A program made the position numbers and the translations under genes. From Symbiodinium natans (taxonomy: Eukaryota; Sar; Dinophyceae; Suessiales; Symbiodiniaceae): a stretch of 64,000 bases of DNA. Where the stretch lies: the NCBI GenBank assembly GCA_905221605.1, contig CAJNDS010002601.1, forward strand, positions 159,501 to 223,500, given 5' to 3'. Positions 37,989 to 47,246 of this stretch are shown here, piece by piece. The notes beneath the pieces were generated by a model. The model saw only the letters and a list, made by a program, of their open reading frames with translations. It did no database searches and was not told where the DNA came from. Each line of letters starts with the position of its first letter. The first letter of the stretch is position 1.

Positions 37989-38120
37989 GTGGTACTGGCT
38001 TAGGGTTGATTAGGGTTTAGGGTTCAGGCTTTAGGGTTCAGGGTTTTGGGTTTTGGGGTTTAGGGTTTAGGGCAAGTCTCCAACAAGGGTTATGAGTTTG
38101 GGGGTGCAGGGTTGCTGCAG

Positions 38121-38213
38121 CCGCCCAAACCTGAAGATCAAGAAGCGCCGACGGCTCATGTCGGCGGGCCTCCGGCACCTGCCAGGCACCCCCCCTCCCT
38201 CCCCTCAACCACA
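38121..38213 (+). CDS. exon, basic then proline-rich
   Basis: After GTTGCTGCAG it reads RPNLKIKKRRRLMSAGLRHL then PGTPPPSPQPQ. KIKKRRR could serve as a nuclear or microtubule-binding basic patch; this is inference. Confidence 0.65.
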
Positions 38214-38292
38214 GGCCTGCCCCAAAGTACCCTGATTCCTCGCCCTAAACCCTAAACCCTAAACCCAAAACCCTAAACCCTAAACCCTAAAG

Positions 38293-38361
38293 GCCCAGCC
38301 TCGGAGCAGCGCCGAGCCCTTGAAACTGCGCCAACCTACCTGCCCAGCATAGCGGCACCAG
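38293..38361 (+). CDS. exon
   Basis: After a CCCTAAAG boundary it reads PASEQRRALETAPTYLPSI then AAP, donor GTAGCT. The exon begins within one base of the telomere-like array. Confidence 0.65.
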
Positions 38362-38401
38362 GTAGCTAAGGGAGTTTAGTTTATAGGCCCCTTGCAAGGG
38401 C

Positions 38402-38607
38402 CGTTTTAGATCCTAAACCCTAAACCCTAAACCCTAAACCCTAAACCCTAAACCCCCACATGTCGAGGCAGGGACTCCCACGGCCCACCTGTTCACGCGC
38501 GCGAGGAGCAAGTCTAAGGCGCCTCCGGGGTTTTAGGGTTCAGGGGTTTAGGGTTTAGGGTTTAGGGTTTAGGGTTTAGGGTTTAGGGTTTAGGGTTTAG
38601 GGTTCGG
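38402..38607. repeat. opposed CCCTAAA and TTTAGGG arrays around one exon
   Basis: CCCTAAA at 38402-38455 and TTTAGGG at 38540-38607, with the exon at 38468-38529 between them. Confidence 0.95.
38468..38529 (+). CDS. exon
   Basis: After ATGTCGAG it reads AGTPTAHLFTRARSKSKAPP, donor GTTTTA. CCCTAAA array on the left (38402-38455), TTTAGGG array on the right (38540-38607). Confidence 0.7.
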
Positions 38608-38905
38608 TTTATAGCCCTCGGTTGTGCATGGGAGTCTAGCTTGCCTTCAGCCCAGTGGCAAAAAGGCTTTAGTTTAGGGTTGAGGGTTTTAGGGTGTCAA
38701 AGTAGACGGATTGCGCGTTTAGGGTGGTGGAATCATGGATTGCTCGATGTGCTTCAGCATGGTCTGTGCTGCCTGCCCGATGATTACGTGACTTCCCAGG
38801 CCCCTAAACCCTAAAACCCTAAACCCTACACCCAACAGCAGCAGATCACCTCCACTTGAGAGTAGATCCTGCGTGCACCAGACCTGCTATGCTTGGCTCT
38901 TCCAG

Positions 38906-38947
38906 GACGAACAAATTCCTAAGTCCAGGGCTCATAGGCCAAGACCC
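38906..38947 (+). CDS. exon with consensus donor
   Basis: After CTCTTCCAG, reads DEQIPKSRAHRPRP, 14 whole codons, followed by GTAAGC. Both splice signals are canonical. Confidence 0.7.
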
Positions 38948-38964
38948 GTAAGCTAGAGGGAACG

Positions 38965-39127
38965 TAATGGAAACCCCAAACAAAGAACCCCAATAATATT
39001 GTAGGAAGCATAGGAATAGACCTACCCGGGTCTTTATATTCCCTTCATATCCTAAACCCTAAACCTAAACCCTAAACCCTGTATATTCCTACTATGTTCT
39101 TGGGGTTCCCTGTTTGAGGTTTTCATT
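38965..39127. mobile_element. TIR element, family H, with telomere-like array inside
   Basis: TAATGGAAACCCCAAACA at left pairs with TGTTTGAGGTTTTCATTA at right, and GTAGGAAGCATAGGAATA pairs with TATTCCTACTATGTTC. The loop (39051-39080) is four CCCTAAA units. Confidence 0.8.
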
Positions 39128-39541
39128 AGGATCCTTTTACGCGCGCCCCAAGCTGTAAAGTGTTGGGAGGGGCGCCTTACAGGATCCTTGAGACCTCAGG
39201 TTTAGGGTTTAGGGTTTAGGGCTAGGGTTTAGGGTTTAGGGTTTTGGGTTTTGGGCTTAGGGTTTAGGGGATTCTTGAAGCCCCTCTCAAAAAGCCCTAC
39301 GCACGGACACCCGCATTGTGTGTAGCTTCCTAAACCCTAAACCCTAAACCCTAAACCCTAAACCGGGCCACAAGACTCCAACTCGCCAAAGCCCCAAAAC
39401 CCCTTGCATGGAACGCGCGTCGCCACTTTGAACCTGAACCCTATAAACCGCATCGGCCCTATAAACCCTATAAATCCTATCAACCCTATCAACCCTATAA
39501 ACCCCATAAACCCTATAAACCCCCTTTAAACGCAAGACCAG

Positions 39542-39625
39542 AAGCTGAAGAGAAGGGTGCCAGAGATGCAGGCGGACGACGACCCGGAGGGGCCCCGGAT
39601 TGATCAGAACAGCCCGGGGCCTGCG
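39542..39625 (+). CDS. exon
   Basis: After GCAAGACCAG it reads KLKRRVPEMQADDDPEGPR then IDQNSPGPA; 28 whole codons, donor GTTGGG. Confidence 0.75.
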
Positions 39626-39802
39626 GTTGGGGCGGGGGGGGGGGTTAGGGTTTTGGGTTTAGGGTTTAGGGTTTAGGGTTTAGGGTTTAGGGTTTAAGGT
39701 TTAGGCATTGACTGAGCGCCTGTGAGAAAGAGAGAGGGTTTAGAGTTTAGGGTTTCGGAGGATAAAGGATTCGGTACCTGAGAGAGATCCGGGTCAATAC
39801 AG

Positions 39803-39841
39803 GATTGTTGGACGAAGGCACCTTCGATGCCATTTGACTGT
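39803..39841 (+). CDS. short exon
   Basis: After GTCAATACAG it reads DCWTKAPSMPFD. Confidence 0.45.
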
Positions 39842-39871
39842 TGTGAGTCAGCCGTTGCTTTCAATCGCGAG

Positions 39872-39916
39872 GGGCCGGCAAGAGTTACGACCCAATTGGC
39901 ATGCTGTTCCGGCACC
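39872..39916 (+). CDS. short exon
   Basis: After CAATCGCGAG it reads AGKSYDPIGMLFRH directly against a CCCTAAA array. Confidence 0.55.
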
Positions 39917-40046
39917 CTAAACCCTAAACCCTAAACCCTAAACCCTAAACCCTAAACCCTAAACCCCAAACCTTGCACTCCTGAAGGGTGCATGCTCCAA
40001 AAAAAACTCCGAACCTTGCAATAGCTGGCTATTTGGGGATCGCTCC

Positions 40047-40240
40047 CTAAACCCTAAACCCTAAACCCTAAACCCTAAACCCTAAACCCTGAACCCTGAA
40101 CCCTAAACCCTAAACCCTAAACCCTAAACCCTAAACCCTAAACCTTAAACCCTAAACCCTAAACCCTAAACCCTAAACCCTAAACCCTAAACCCTAAACC
40201 CTAAACCCAAACTCTAAACCCCAAACCCTAAACCCTAAGC
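40047..40240. repeat. CCCTAAA array, about 27 units
   Basis: One of the longest arrays in the window. With 39914-39975 it brackets a short non-coding piece. Confidence 0.95.
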
Positions 40241-40341
40241 TGGCTGTAAACTTAACATTGTCACAATCCTTTCATGGCGTATTGTTGAAGGCACTCCATT
40301 GCCGTGGAGCTCAAGCCTTGAGGTTTATTTGGGGTTTTGAG

Positions 40342-40502
40342 TTGGGATGTTCCCCTTCTACTAACAGTCCTTAATAGGGGCTATAGTAGGGGGTACTATA
40401 ATCCCTATCAAGGGGATGTTCCCCCTGATGCTAACATAGGGATTATAGTGCCCCAATCAGAATCCCTACTGGGGACTGTTAGTATAAGGCGGAACATCCC
40501 AA
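40342..40502. mobile_element. TIR element, family B, nested double copy
   Basis: Outer ends TTGGGATGTTCCCCTTCTAC and GGCGGAACATCCCAA. An inner GGGGATGTTCCCCCTGATGC at 40424 shows a second copy head inside the first. Confidence 0.8.
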
Positions 40503-40718
40503 GTCTGAAGCGTAGTGATGCAACGCCTGCGGACCCGGCCCTTTCCCAGGTCAGCGTCTCGCTGTCCGGCATCGGTCACGCAGCGCGCCTCGGCCTACAT
40601 CTTTGGCACTCAACCCTCCCTAAACCCTAAACCCTCAACCCTCAACCCTAAAGCCTCAACCCGAAAGCCTAGGCCCCCCATCTTTGGCATTCCACCCTCG
40701 CCTAAACCGCACGACTGG

Positions 40719-40823
40719 GTGGCCCAGTGGTACCCTCTTCCCCCTTTTTGGTTCGAGGTTCCCTTTTAAAGTAACCAGCCCCAAAAAGGGTACCCTTATT
40801 ATAATCTGGTTCCTGGGCTACCA
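40719..40823. mobile_element. TIR element, family D
   Basis: GGTGGCCCAGTGGTACCCTC at left and TGGTTCCTGGGCTACC at right. Confidence 0.8.
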
Positions 40824-40829
40824 AAGACA

Positions 40830-41490
40830 CTGGTTGAGCTTCATTCAGTCTTTTTGCTTCGCAAGGGTCGCCATGCATTCCACCACCACTACTTTCAATA
40901 GCACTAGCAGTTGCAGTTGGCACAAATAATTCACTTCTACGATCAGTACTCGTAATGACAAGGAAAGCTATCAACATTTGAATTCTTGCCTCTGTGAGTG
41001 TCATTTCTAGGGCAAGTCTGGCAATCACGCCGGCGATGGGCCTTGAAAAGGCAATCCATGGACGTGTCTGGTCTCTAATTCAGACTAAACGCCGCCGTTG
41101 CGACAAGAACCAAAAATGCTCGCGTTTGCAGTAGCATTCTTTCATCCACATGAGCAGGCAAAGTACGGCTTGCTTGTTCAGAGGTGCTCACATCCGCCGC
41201 TCCAACTGCTTACGCTCCTGCAGAATTAAGTTATCCATTCCTTTGTCATGCTTGTGGATTATCTGTGTCTGCTCCCCGAATGTGATTTTATACCTACATA
41301 CTTCCCTGCCTCACCTCTTGCGCACTCTCTCGCAGCTCGAAGCCACTTCCTACCGTGGAGGTGTGTGAAGAGAGTGAGGGCCATTTCTGACGAGCTCCTA
41401 AACCTCCGAAACCCCCTTGGTTGCGGAACACAATGGGATCCTTTCAGTATACTTGAGGCAATGCTTCTGCCACATTTGCCAACACACGCA
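40830..41490. other. 660 bp without assigned gene
   Basis: Unique, non-repetitive DNA without telomere-like units. Frames of 70-110 codons are open on both strands but none shows composition or splice signals strong enough to choose. The 3' end is the acceptor for the exon at 41492. Confidence 0.5.
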
Positions 41491-41491
41491 G

Positions 41492-41560
41492 GTGCCGGTG
41501 TACGAGCAGCTCCATCGTCGCTTCGCTCAGATACTGCTCGGAGAAGCTATGAGGATGCAG
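41492..41560 (+). CDS. exon
   Basis: After CACACGCAG it reads VPVYEQLHRRFAQILLGEAM then RMQ. Resembles the LYEDA-type helices. Another frame reads RRSYEDAGA over the same DNA, so the phase is not certain. Confidence 0.5.
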
Positions 41561-42170
41561 GGGCTTGAGGGACTTGCTTGGGACTTAGGGTTTGGGGTTC
41601 AGGGCAACATCAGCCAGCCAGGCTAGAATTGTCCGGTGTAAGCTGCCAGGCACAAGAGTCCTGATTCCATTAGGGTTTAGGGCTTAGGGTTTTGAGGCTT
41701 GAGTTTAGTGTTTAGGGCTCGTTCAAAGAGGGCTGAGAGCTTGCGATGGCAGGTTAAATTAGGGCCTTCGTTGCGAGATCCCGCCCCTTTTCAGACATGC
41801 CAAAGCCCCTTGGTGATTGTTGGAATTTAGGGTTTAGGGTTTAGGGTTCAGGGTTTAGGGTTTGGGGTTTGGGGTTTGGAGTTTGGGGTTTAGTTGAGGG
41901 TTTAGAATGCTGGAAAACAATCCAATAAACCCTAAGCCCTAGTCGGTGCCATTGGCGAAAACCGTCTGCTAAACCCTGGAAACCCCAATCAACCCTAAAC
42001 CCGTCTGTCCGCTTCCTTTAGCTTTCTCTAGGGCCTCAGACCCTCAGGCTTTTTGGCGGCTTAGGGATTCCCATAGCCTCCCTAGGAAATATGTGCTAGT
42101 TTTTGATGCTTTAAACACCATAGGGTGTTTAGGGAATCCACCGGGCGAGAACTGAGACCTTTTTTTGCAG

Positions 42171-42204
42171 AGAGTGGTGAGGAAACTTGCTGCAAAATGG
42201 GGAG
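42171..42204 (+). CDS. short exon
   Basis: A strong acceptor TTTTTTTGCAG precedes RVVRKLAAKWG; a GTGTGTG donor follows. Confidence 0.45.
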
Positions 42205-42282
42205 TGTGCGTGTGTGTGCCCTCTGGCATTGGGTTCCTAAACTAACCCCAGACCCTCTCTCTGTACCCTCTCTACCCCCCCC

Positions 42283-42398
42283 TAAACCCTAAACCCTAAA
42301 CCCTAAACCATAAGCCCTAAACCCTAAACCCTAAGCCCTAAACCCTAAACCCTAAACCCTAAACCCCAAACCCTAAACCCTAAACCCTAAACCCTAAA
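42283..42398. repeat. CCCTAAA array
   Basis: About sixteen units with CCCTAAG and CCCCAAA variants. Confidence 0.95.
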
Positions 42399-42557
42399 CG
42401 AGGCGAGCGCGACATCAGAGATGCGCGCATGGAGGAGCCGGCGCCTTAGTTCCCGGGGCTTCGGCTCGAAGTCCTCTCCACCTGGACCTTACTCCGATAG
42501 TTTAGGGTTTAGGGTTTAGGGTTTAGGGTTTAGGGTTTAGGGTTTAAAAGATGTAGG

Positions 42558-42690
42558 ACCCAAAGAGCCCAATATTGCTTAATTCAGGAATATTCCTTAA
42601 ATCATATAGGGATCCTTAGTATGGAATTCCTAAATGGAAAGATTCTTCCTTATAAGGGCAATATAGGGATCATTATCTTTCATATTGGGG
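42558..42690. mobile_element. composite TIR element, families A and E
   Basis: Starts as family A (CCAAAGAGCCCAATATTGC) and passes into family E interior (ATTCTTCCTTATAAGGGCAATATAGGGATCATTATC). Confidence 0.5.
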
Positions 42691-42699
42691 GTTCTAAAG

Positions 42700-43147
42700 C
42701 ACTAGCAGTTCTGGTTTTGATTGAAAATAAGAGACCCAAAAGCCAATTTTAAAAAAGGTTGTTTTTAAGTTATGGCCCTAGCGGGGAAGTATGGACACCC
42801 CATGTGAAGGCATGATAGGCAAGAAGCAGATTCTCGAGTAAAGTGTAGGGGTTAGGGTAAGGGCTGGAGGTTTAGGTTAGAAGCACGGGGGAGGAGGCGA
42901 GGCACCGGCATAAACACTCAAAGTCGTACAGGCTTTTGGTTATGGGGTAAGAGCTTACATCTGCAGAGTGCAGGGGTAAAACCTCCCCCACCCCCCAAAA
43001 ACAATGATACGTGTACCTAAAGAGAGGTGGCGAAGTCTTGCCCTGGAACCTCGAATGAAACCCAAACCCGAACCAGAGATTCTGTGCTGTCGTCACCCTA
43101 AACCCTAAAACCTAGACCCTAAACCCTAAACCCTGCTTAGTGTGCAG
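42700..43147. other. unassigned stretch
   Basis: Contains single TTTAGG-type units, a poly-C piece near 42985 and short frames only. CCCTAAA units at 43096-43133 close it. No gene supported. Confidence 0.5.
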
Positions 43148-43281
43148 GGTTCCCTTTTGTTTGGACAACCTATCCCACTTCAAGCCACCCCGCACAAAAC
43201 TGTAAGGCGCCGGCTCATGGCGGAAGAGCAAGAGCTGCAGGCACAGAGCTTTCCTCAAGGGATCAAGGCTCGTACGCCTCA
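43148..43281 (+). CDS. exon, 44 codons
   Basis: After GTGTGCAG it reads GSLLFGQPIPLQATPHKT, VRRRLMAEEQELQAQSF, PQGIKARTPQ with a GTTGTG donor. The middle is a charged helix. A family E element follows at 43295. Confidence 0.7.
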
Positions 43282-43294
43282 AGTTGTGCCCCTA

Positions 43295-43408
43295 ACTACT
43301 GTTTGCTTAAGAACTTAAGAACCCTAACAGAATTAAAAAACAAGCACTATATTAGCCTTAATAAGGAAGAATAGTTTTACTTTTTTGGGGTTCTTAAGCA
43401 ATTAGTAG
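43295..43408. mobile_element. TIR element, family E
   Basis: CTACTGTTTGCTTAAGAACT at left and GGTTCTTAAGCAATTAGTAG at right. Confidence 0.85.
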
Positions 43409-43490
43409 CTAAAGGTTCCCTTTCAAGTGCTCCGAAAATGGCCCTTATACTGCCCTAAGGATCTTTTAAAAGGGTCTCCCAAACCCAAAG

Positions 43491-43625
43491 GTGCAACCCC
43501 AAGCGTCCAAGGCACAGCCCATAGATTTTCCCCCCCGAGAAGTGGTTTCAGAACGGCACATCATAGGCTCATCCAGTTCCCGTCTTGGGTACGCCAAGTT
43601 CAAGTCTGGGGACAGGGGGTCATAA
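43491..43625 (+). CDS. exon, possibly terminal
   Basis: After CCCAAAG it reads VQPQASKAQPIDFPPREV, VSERHIIGSSSSRLGYAK, FKSGDRGS and TAA at 43623. Either the end of a gene, or an exon spliced at GACAG before the stop. Confidence 0.55.
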   Translation: MQPQASKAQPIDFPPREVVSERHIIGSSSSRLGYAKFKSGDRGS

Positions 43626-43887
43626 ACCCTGAACCCTGAACCCTAAACCCTAAACCCTAAACCCTAAACCACTCCCATCCTAAAGTATTCCCCCAGGCGT
43701 CAGTGTGGAGCTAGGTGGTTGGCCAAAACAAAGCAGCAAACGTACCCGCCCTTATTGGGTTTAGGGTTGAAAGCTAGGACCCAGAGTAGGCCTCTGTTCC
43801 CTTCTTCAAGGGTTCGGGTTCCCTTATAAGCCCCTTGAAAACAAAAAGGGCGCCCTTTTATTCCTAGGTTGCTCTTCTGTCTGGATA

Positions 43888-43912
43888 TACACCCCCCCCC
43901 CCCCCCCCCCCC
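43888..43912. repeat. poly-C tract
   Basis: About 24 C; length likely unreliable. Confidence 0.9.
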
Positions 43913-44014
43913 ACACCGCCGGGAGACTCCAAAAAGCAGAGGCCTTGCAAGGGGTATAGGGGTGCCCACTTTCTTCATCCTCGAGAAGCGGACATGGGTA
44001 CCTCTCTAAAGCAG

Positions 44015-44062
44015 AGTCGGACACGGCACCCTGAAAGCAATGACGCCCGCAAGACCCACTCC
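44015..44062 (+). CDS. exon
   Basis: After TCTAAAGCAG it reads SRTRHPESNDARKTHS, 16 whole codons. Confidence 0.5.
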
Positions 44063-44125
44063 TAAACCCTAAACCCTAAACCCCAAACCCTAAACCCTAA
44101 ACCCTAAACCCTAAACCCTATGGAG

Positions 44126-44211
44126 GAGTGCACTTTCCGGCCAAAGTTGCGAAGTCGCAGTGCCGGAAGCCTGTCACACCGACAGCAAGGCTATCGAAGC
44201 CAGGATCCCAG
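44126..44211 (+). CDS. exon, CTFRP motif
   Basis: Encodes ECTFRPKLRSRSAGSLSH then RQQGYRSQDP, donor GTGGTG. ECTFRPKL is the same motif as CTFKPEI at 12274, now beyond the Copia element, which argues that one repeat-protein gene spans it or that related genes lie in tandem. Confidence 0.75.
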
Positions 44212-44275
44212 GTGGTGAAGCTTCCGTGTTAAACCCTAAACCCTAAACCCTAAACCCTAAACCCTAAACAAAAAG

Positions 44276-44380
44276 ATCTCTCGGTTTCTCTACAAGAGGC
44301 ATGGATGCAACAGGGGCTTAGTGCCAAAAAAAGACTCAAGGCTCATAGGGTACGACACTGAGTCCGCAGGCGAGAGATTA
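44276..44380 (+). CDS. exon
   Basis: After a CCCTAAACAAAAAG boundary it reads ISRFLYKRHGCNRGLVPK then KDSRLIGYDTESAGERL and runs into a GA microsatellite. Confidence 0.6.
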
Positions 44381-44504
44381 GAGAGAGAGAGAGAGAGAGC
44401 GAGACGGAGGTTGTAGTGCTGTTATGTGTTGGCGGCGTCGCTTTGAGACCTTGTTATGAGATGTTATGAAAGGCGTTTACTCGAAAACCTAGCAAAATAT
44501 TTAG

Positions 44505-44529
44505 GACAATGGCCTGTGCGAGTGTCGCG
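44505..44529 (+). CDS. short exon with consensus donor
   Basis: ATTTAG then DNGLCECR then GTAAGT. Short, but the donor is perfect. Confidence 0.45.
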
Positions 44530-44711
44530 GTAAGTTTGTGTGTTTGCCGTGGCAAACGCGATCCCTGTTCAGGATACACGTGTCCGGGTGTTTGCTTAAG
44601 TTTAGGGTTTAGGGTTCAGGGTTGAGGGTTTAGGGTTTAGGGTTTAGGGTTGCCAGGCTCAAAAAAGGTTTAGGGTTTAGGGTGAACCTGCCATCCTTGC
44701 GCCACCCCGAG

Positions 44712-44762
44712 CCTCAACCTGCACCCCCAAAGACCCTCATGCAAAGAAGAAGTGAACAAAGG
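44712..44762 (+). CDS. exon
   Basis: After CACCCCGAG it reads PQPAPPKTLMQRRSEQR, 17 whole codons, donor GTCTAG. Confidence 0.65.
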
Positions 44763-44818
44763 GTCTAGGGTTTAGGGTTTTGGGTTTTGGGTTTAGGGTT
44801 TAGGGGCCCAAACTCAAG

Positions 44819-44882
44819 AGCTTTGCAAGAGAAAGCCCTCGAGCGCCGCAACTCACGCCCGAAACCCTCAGCCCAGAAGAAG
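44819..44882 (+). CDS. exon
   Basis: After AACTCAAG it reads SFARESPRAPQLTPETLS then PEE. Confidence 0.6.
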
Positions 44883-44954
44883 GGGTGTAAGTGGTAGCGC
44901 ATGGAGTTGACGAGGATCCCTGAGCCCTAACCCTTATAGGGTTTAGGGTTTAGC

Positions 44955-45103
44955 TAAACCCTAACCCTAAGCCCTAAGCCCTAAACCCTAAACCCTAAGC
45001 CCTAAACCCTAAACCCTAAACCCTAAACCCCAAACCCCAAACCCCAAACCCTAAACCCTAAACCCTAAACCCCAAACCCTAAACCCTAAACCCTAAACCC
45101 TAG
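44955..45103. repeat. CCCTAAA array with CCCTAAG and CCCCAAA variants
   Basis: About twenty units, ending in TAG that serves as the acceptor of the exon at 45104: the last repeat unit CCCTAG supplies the splice site. Confidence 0.9.
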
Positions 45104-45125
45104 CGAGGTCATGGCCGCCACTTCG
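45104..45125 (+). CDS. short exon spliced from a telomere-like unit
   Basis: ACCCTAG then EVMAATS then GTGAGT. The acceptor is the terminal repeat unit itself. Might instead hold a start codon (ATGGCCGCC). Confidence 0.5.
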
Positions 45126-45269
45126 GTGAGTTTTCCCGGAGCGCCTCGCAGCACAGAGTGCCTTGCCATCACTGGACCTTATTGCTATGTTGACTATTGG
45201 TTTATCCTTATGGGTGTAGGGTTTAGGGTTTAGGGTTTAGGGTTTAGGGTAATTCTTGATGGTTATACC

Positions 45270-45425
45270 CTTGAACTTACTGTGCATGTTTTTATATGTT
45301 TTCCCCTTTTTTGGGTTGAAGAGGACCACGTTCAGGCATACTTTTCCGAGGAGATGGTTGAAAGAGCCATCCCAGCTTCAAATTGGGGGCCGATTCGGTT
45401 TTGGGCTGTAGGGTCTTTTTTTAGA
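45270..45425. repeat. dispersed repeat, family I
   Basis: TTGGGTTGAAGAGGACCACG and TTCAGG...TTTTTC are shared with 55290-55360 and partly with 14440-14505 and 61230-61260. It makes an inviting open frame here, but the repetition shows it is element DNA. Confidence 0.6.
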
Positions 45426-45497
45426 AGCTTTAGAAGCTTTGGTTTGTTTGTCCCTAAACCCGAAACCCTAAACCCTAAAGCCCCCCCATACTTTAAG

Positions 45498-45600
45498 CCG
45501 CAACCCACACCCAATGGCCCAGTAGCGCTGCGAGCTCCAGACGCTCAGAGCCTTCTTCGGATGTCGGATCAAGGGACTCTACCTCGGACCCCTACTGTGG
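45498..45600 (+). CDS. exon
   Basis: After TACTTTAAG it reads PQPTPNGPVALRAPDAQS then LLRMSDQGTLPRTPTV, ending against a TTTAGGG array. Confidence 0.6.
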
Positions 45601-45842
45601 TTTAGGGTTTAGGGTTTAGGGTTTAGTGTTTAGGGTTTAGGGAGTGCCCTTGGTTTTTGGGGACCCTTCTTCACGATCCTCTAAGGGAAGAGAAAGGCAA
45701 TTGTAGGAGTATATATTCAGGGAAACTCTTAGGGGTACATCCTTAGGGGCACAGCCCTTGGATCGGAGGCCCTAAACCCTAAACCCTAAACCCTAAACCC
45801 TAAACTTAAACCCTAAACCCTAAACCCTATGGTGAATATAAG

Positions 45843-45920
45843 GGCCATATGCCACTTGACATCGTGGGAGCTCAGGAAGGCATCATGTCTCCCCGGGCTG
45901 AGCTTGGCTGGGGCCTCAAT
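45843..45920 (+). CDS. exon
   Basis: After GAATATAAG it reads GHMPLDIVGAQEGIMSPR then AELGWGL. Confidence 0.55.
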
Positions 45921-45923
45921 TTA

Positions 45924-46030
45924 GGGTTTAGGGGTTTAGGGGTTTAGGGGTTTAGGGGTTTAGGGGTTTAGGGGTTTAGGGGTTTAGGGGTTTAGGGGTT
46001 TAGGGGTTTAGGGGTTTAGGGGTTTGGGGT
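45924..46030. repeat. 8-bp variant array TTTAGGGG
   Basis: About twelve perfect TTTAGGGG units, then TTTGGGG and TTTAGGG. The 8-bp unit is private to this array. Confidence 0.95.
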
Positions 46031-46120
46031 TTGGGGTTTGGGGTTTAGGGTTTAGCCGGCCGCAAGAGTGCCGCTCAGAGAGTGGGGGGGGCCCCTTCCC
46101 TACAAGGGACCTCAACGCAG

Positions 46121-46241
46121 CAAATGTGTCATGACAATCTGTCCAGCCAGCATCGAGTCCGAAAGCATCCGAACGCCCCCAGAGTTCTCATGCCGGGCAA
46201 GCTTGAAGTACGTGGCATGGCCCACCCTCTCAAAGAAACAG
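46121..46241 (+). CDS. exon, 40 codons
   Basis: After CAACGCAG it reads QMCHDNLSSQHRVRKHPN, APRVLMPGKLEVRGMAHP, LKET with a GTGGCA donor. A strong protein-like island, Cys/His present but no clear metal site. Confidence 0.7.
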
Positions 46242-46290
46242 GTGGCAACCACAACTGGACCTCGGATTCTACACTGAATGTGTATGTCTA

Positions 46291-46389
46291 GGTGGCTGTC
46301 AAAATTCTGATCCCTTTTGGGGTACCCTACATATTAGGTGCCGTATTATAATAGGGATCCAAAAAGGGACCATAATTTTGACAACCACC
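46291..46389. mobile_element. TIR element, family J
   Basis: GGTGGCTGTCAAAATTCTGA at left, ATAATTTTGACAACCACC at right; inner CCCTTTTGG and CCAAAAAGGG also pair. Confidence 0.9.
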
Positions 46390-46595
46390 CATGTGAGTAG
46401 ATGTGCCTCGTTTTGTGTCGTGCTTTGGGGCATCACTGAGCAGTGCCCCGTCACTGCACCGTTCTGACCTGCAACAGAGAGGATGCGGACTCAATCGGCT
46501 GGCCACCGGCTGGCTGCATGCACAACATAGTCTACTAGGACCCGCACAGTCTTCAAAAACATCTCGAACACCCGGGATCCTTATAACTCTGGCAG

Positions 46596-46719
46596 CCAAG
46601 AATGATGCCAGCACATGCCAAGAGCACGTCCCAACTGCGCGGAGCCCACTCCAAGCGCTCCAGACAACATCTCATTGGCACCAGCGACGACCGTTTTTTC
46701 GCACTTCGAGGCCATCTAG
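46596..46719 (+). CDS. exon, joins across a single-element intron
   Basis: After CTCTGGCAG it reads PRMMPAHAKSTSQLRGAH, SKRSRQHLIGTSDDRFFA, LRGHL and one base. The next exon at 46827 continues as A-MRPKVATDSHV with no frame break. Confidence 0.7.
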
Positions 46720-46826
46720 GATGCCCAGTAGTGCCCTTATTCCCTTTTGGGGGGTTAGGTTCCCAAAAAAAAACCCTGTAAGCAAAAAGGGTACCCTTTT
46801 TAATCCTGGGTTACTGAGCATCCTAG
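46720..46826 (+). mobile_element. single TIR element (family D) that is the whole intron
   Basis: The 107-bp intron starts GATGCCCAGTAGTGCCC and ends TTACTGAGCATCCTAG. The ends are inverted copies (GGATGC(C/T)CAGTA), flanked by a TA(G) duplication. The GA donor and AG acceptor lie at the element ends. The interior shares GGGTACCCTTTTTAATCC with other family D copies. Confidence 0.75.
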
Positions 46827-46924
46827 CCATGCGTCCCAAAGTGGCGACCGATTCGCATGTTCGTGGGCCCACACGTCGAAAAAGGCTTCGCATGCCGTTG
46901 AGAGCCCAGAAATCCAAAGCTTGA
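46827..46924 (+). CDS. exon, possibly terminal
   Basis: Reads MRPKVATDSHVRGPTRRKR then LRMPLRAQKSKA and TGA at 46922. Arg/Lys-rich tail. Either the protein end or an exon spliced just before the stop. Confidence 0.65.
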
Positions 46925-47031
46925 TTTGGGGTTTTTTTCGATGTTATGGGGGGGGGTACCTTATTGGGGTCCTTATGTTGTAAGGGGGTCCTACCATTTG
47001 GGGCTCTTTTTTGCGGGGTCCATTTCGCGAG

Positions 47032-47138
47032 CAAGTTCCCAACAGCGACGACAGTTTCGAGGACTTCGGCCGCGGGGCGGCGCACGCTTTTGCCGAATCC
47101 AGCCACTCTTATAGGACCCGAAAAACACATCTGCAAGG
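47032..47138 (+). CDS. exon
   Basis: After CATTTCGCGAG it reads QVPNSDDSFEDFGRGAAH, AFAESSHSYRTRKTHLQG. Acidic start, basic end. Protein-like. Confidence 0.6.
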
Positions 47139-47246
47139 GCGATTCCAAAAAAAAAACCTGTTTGTAGGATCCTGATTATGTTGATGTGTTTTCTTGCAAC
47201 CCTATCTTTCCCCGCACGTTGTAACCCCTTAGCGTTCTGCTTGGAG

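Noticed and set aside
45282-45425. Exon DHVQAYFSEEMVERAIPA
   Set aside because: The DNA is shared with 55290-55360 and other sites, so it is a dispersed repeat; only the part from 45498 is kept.
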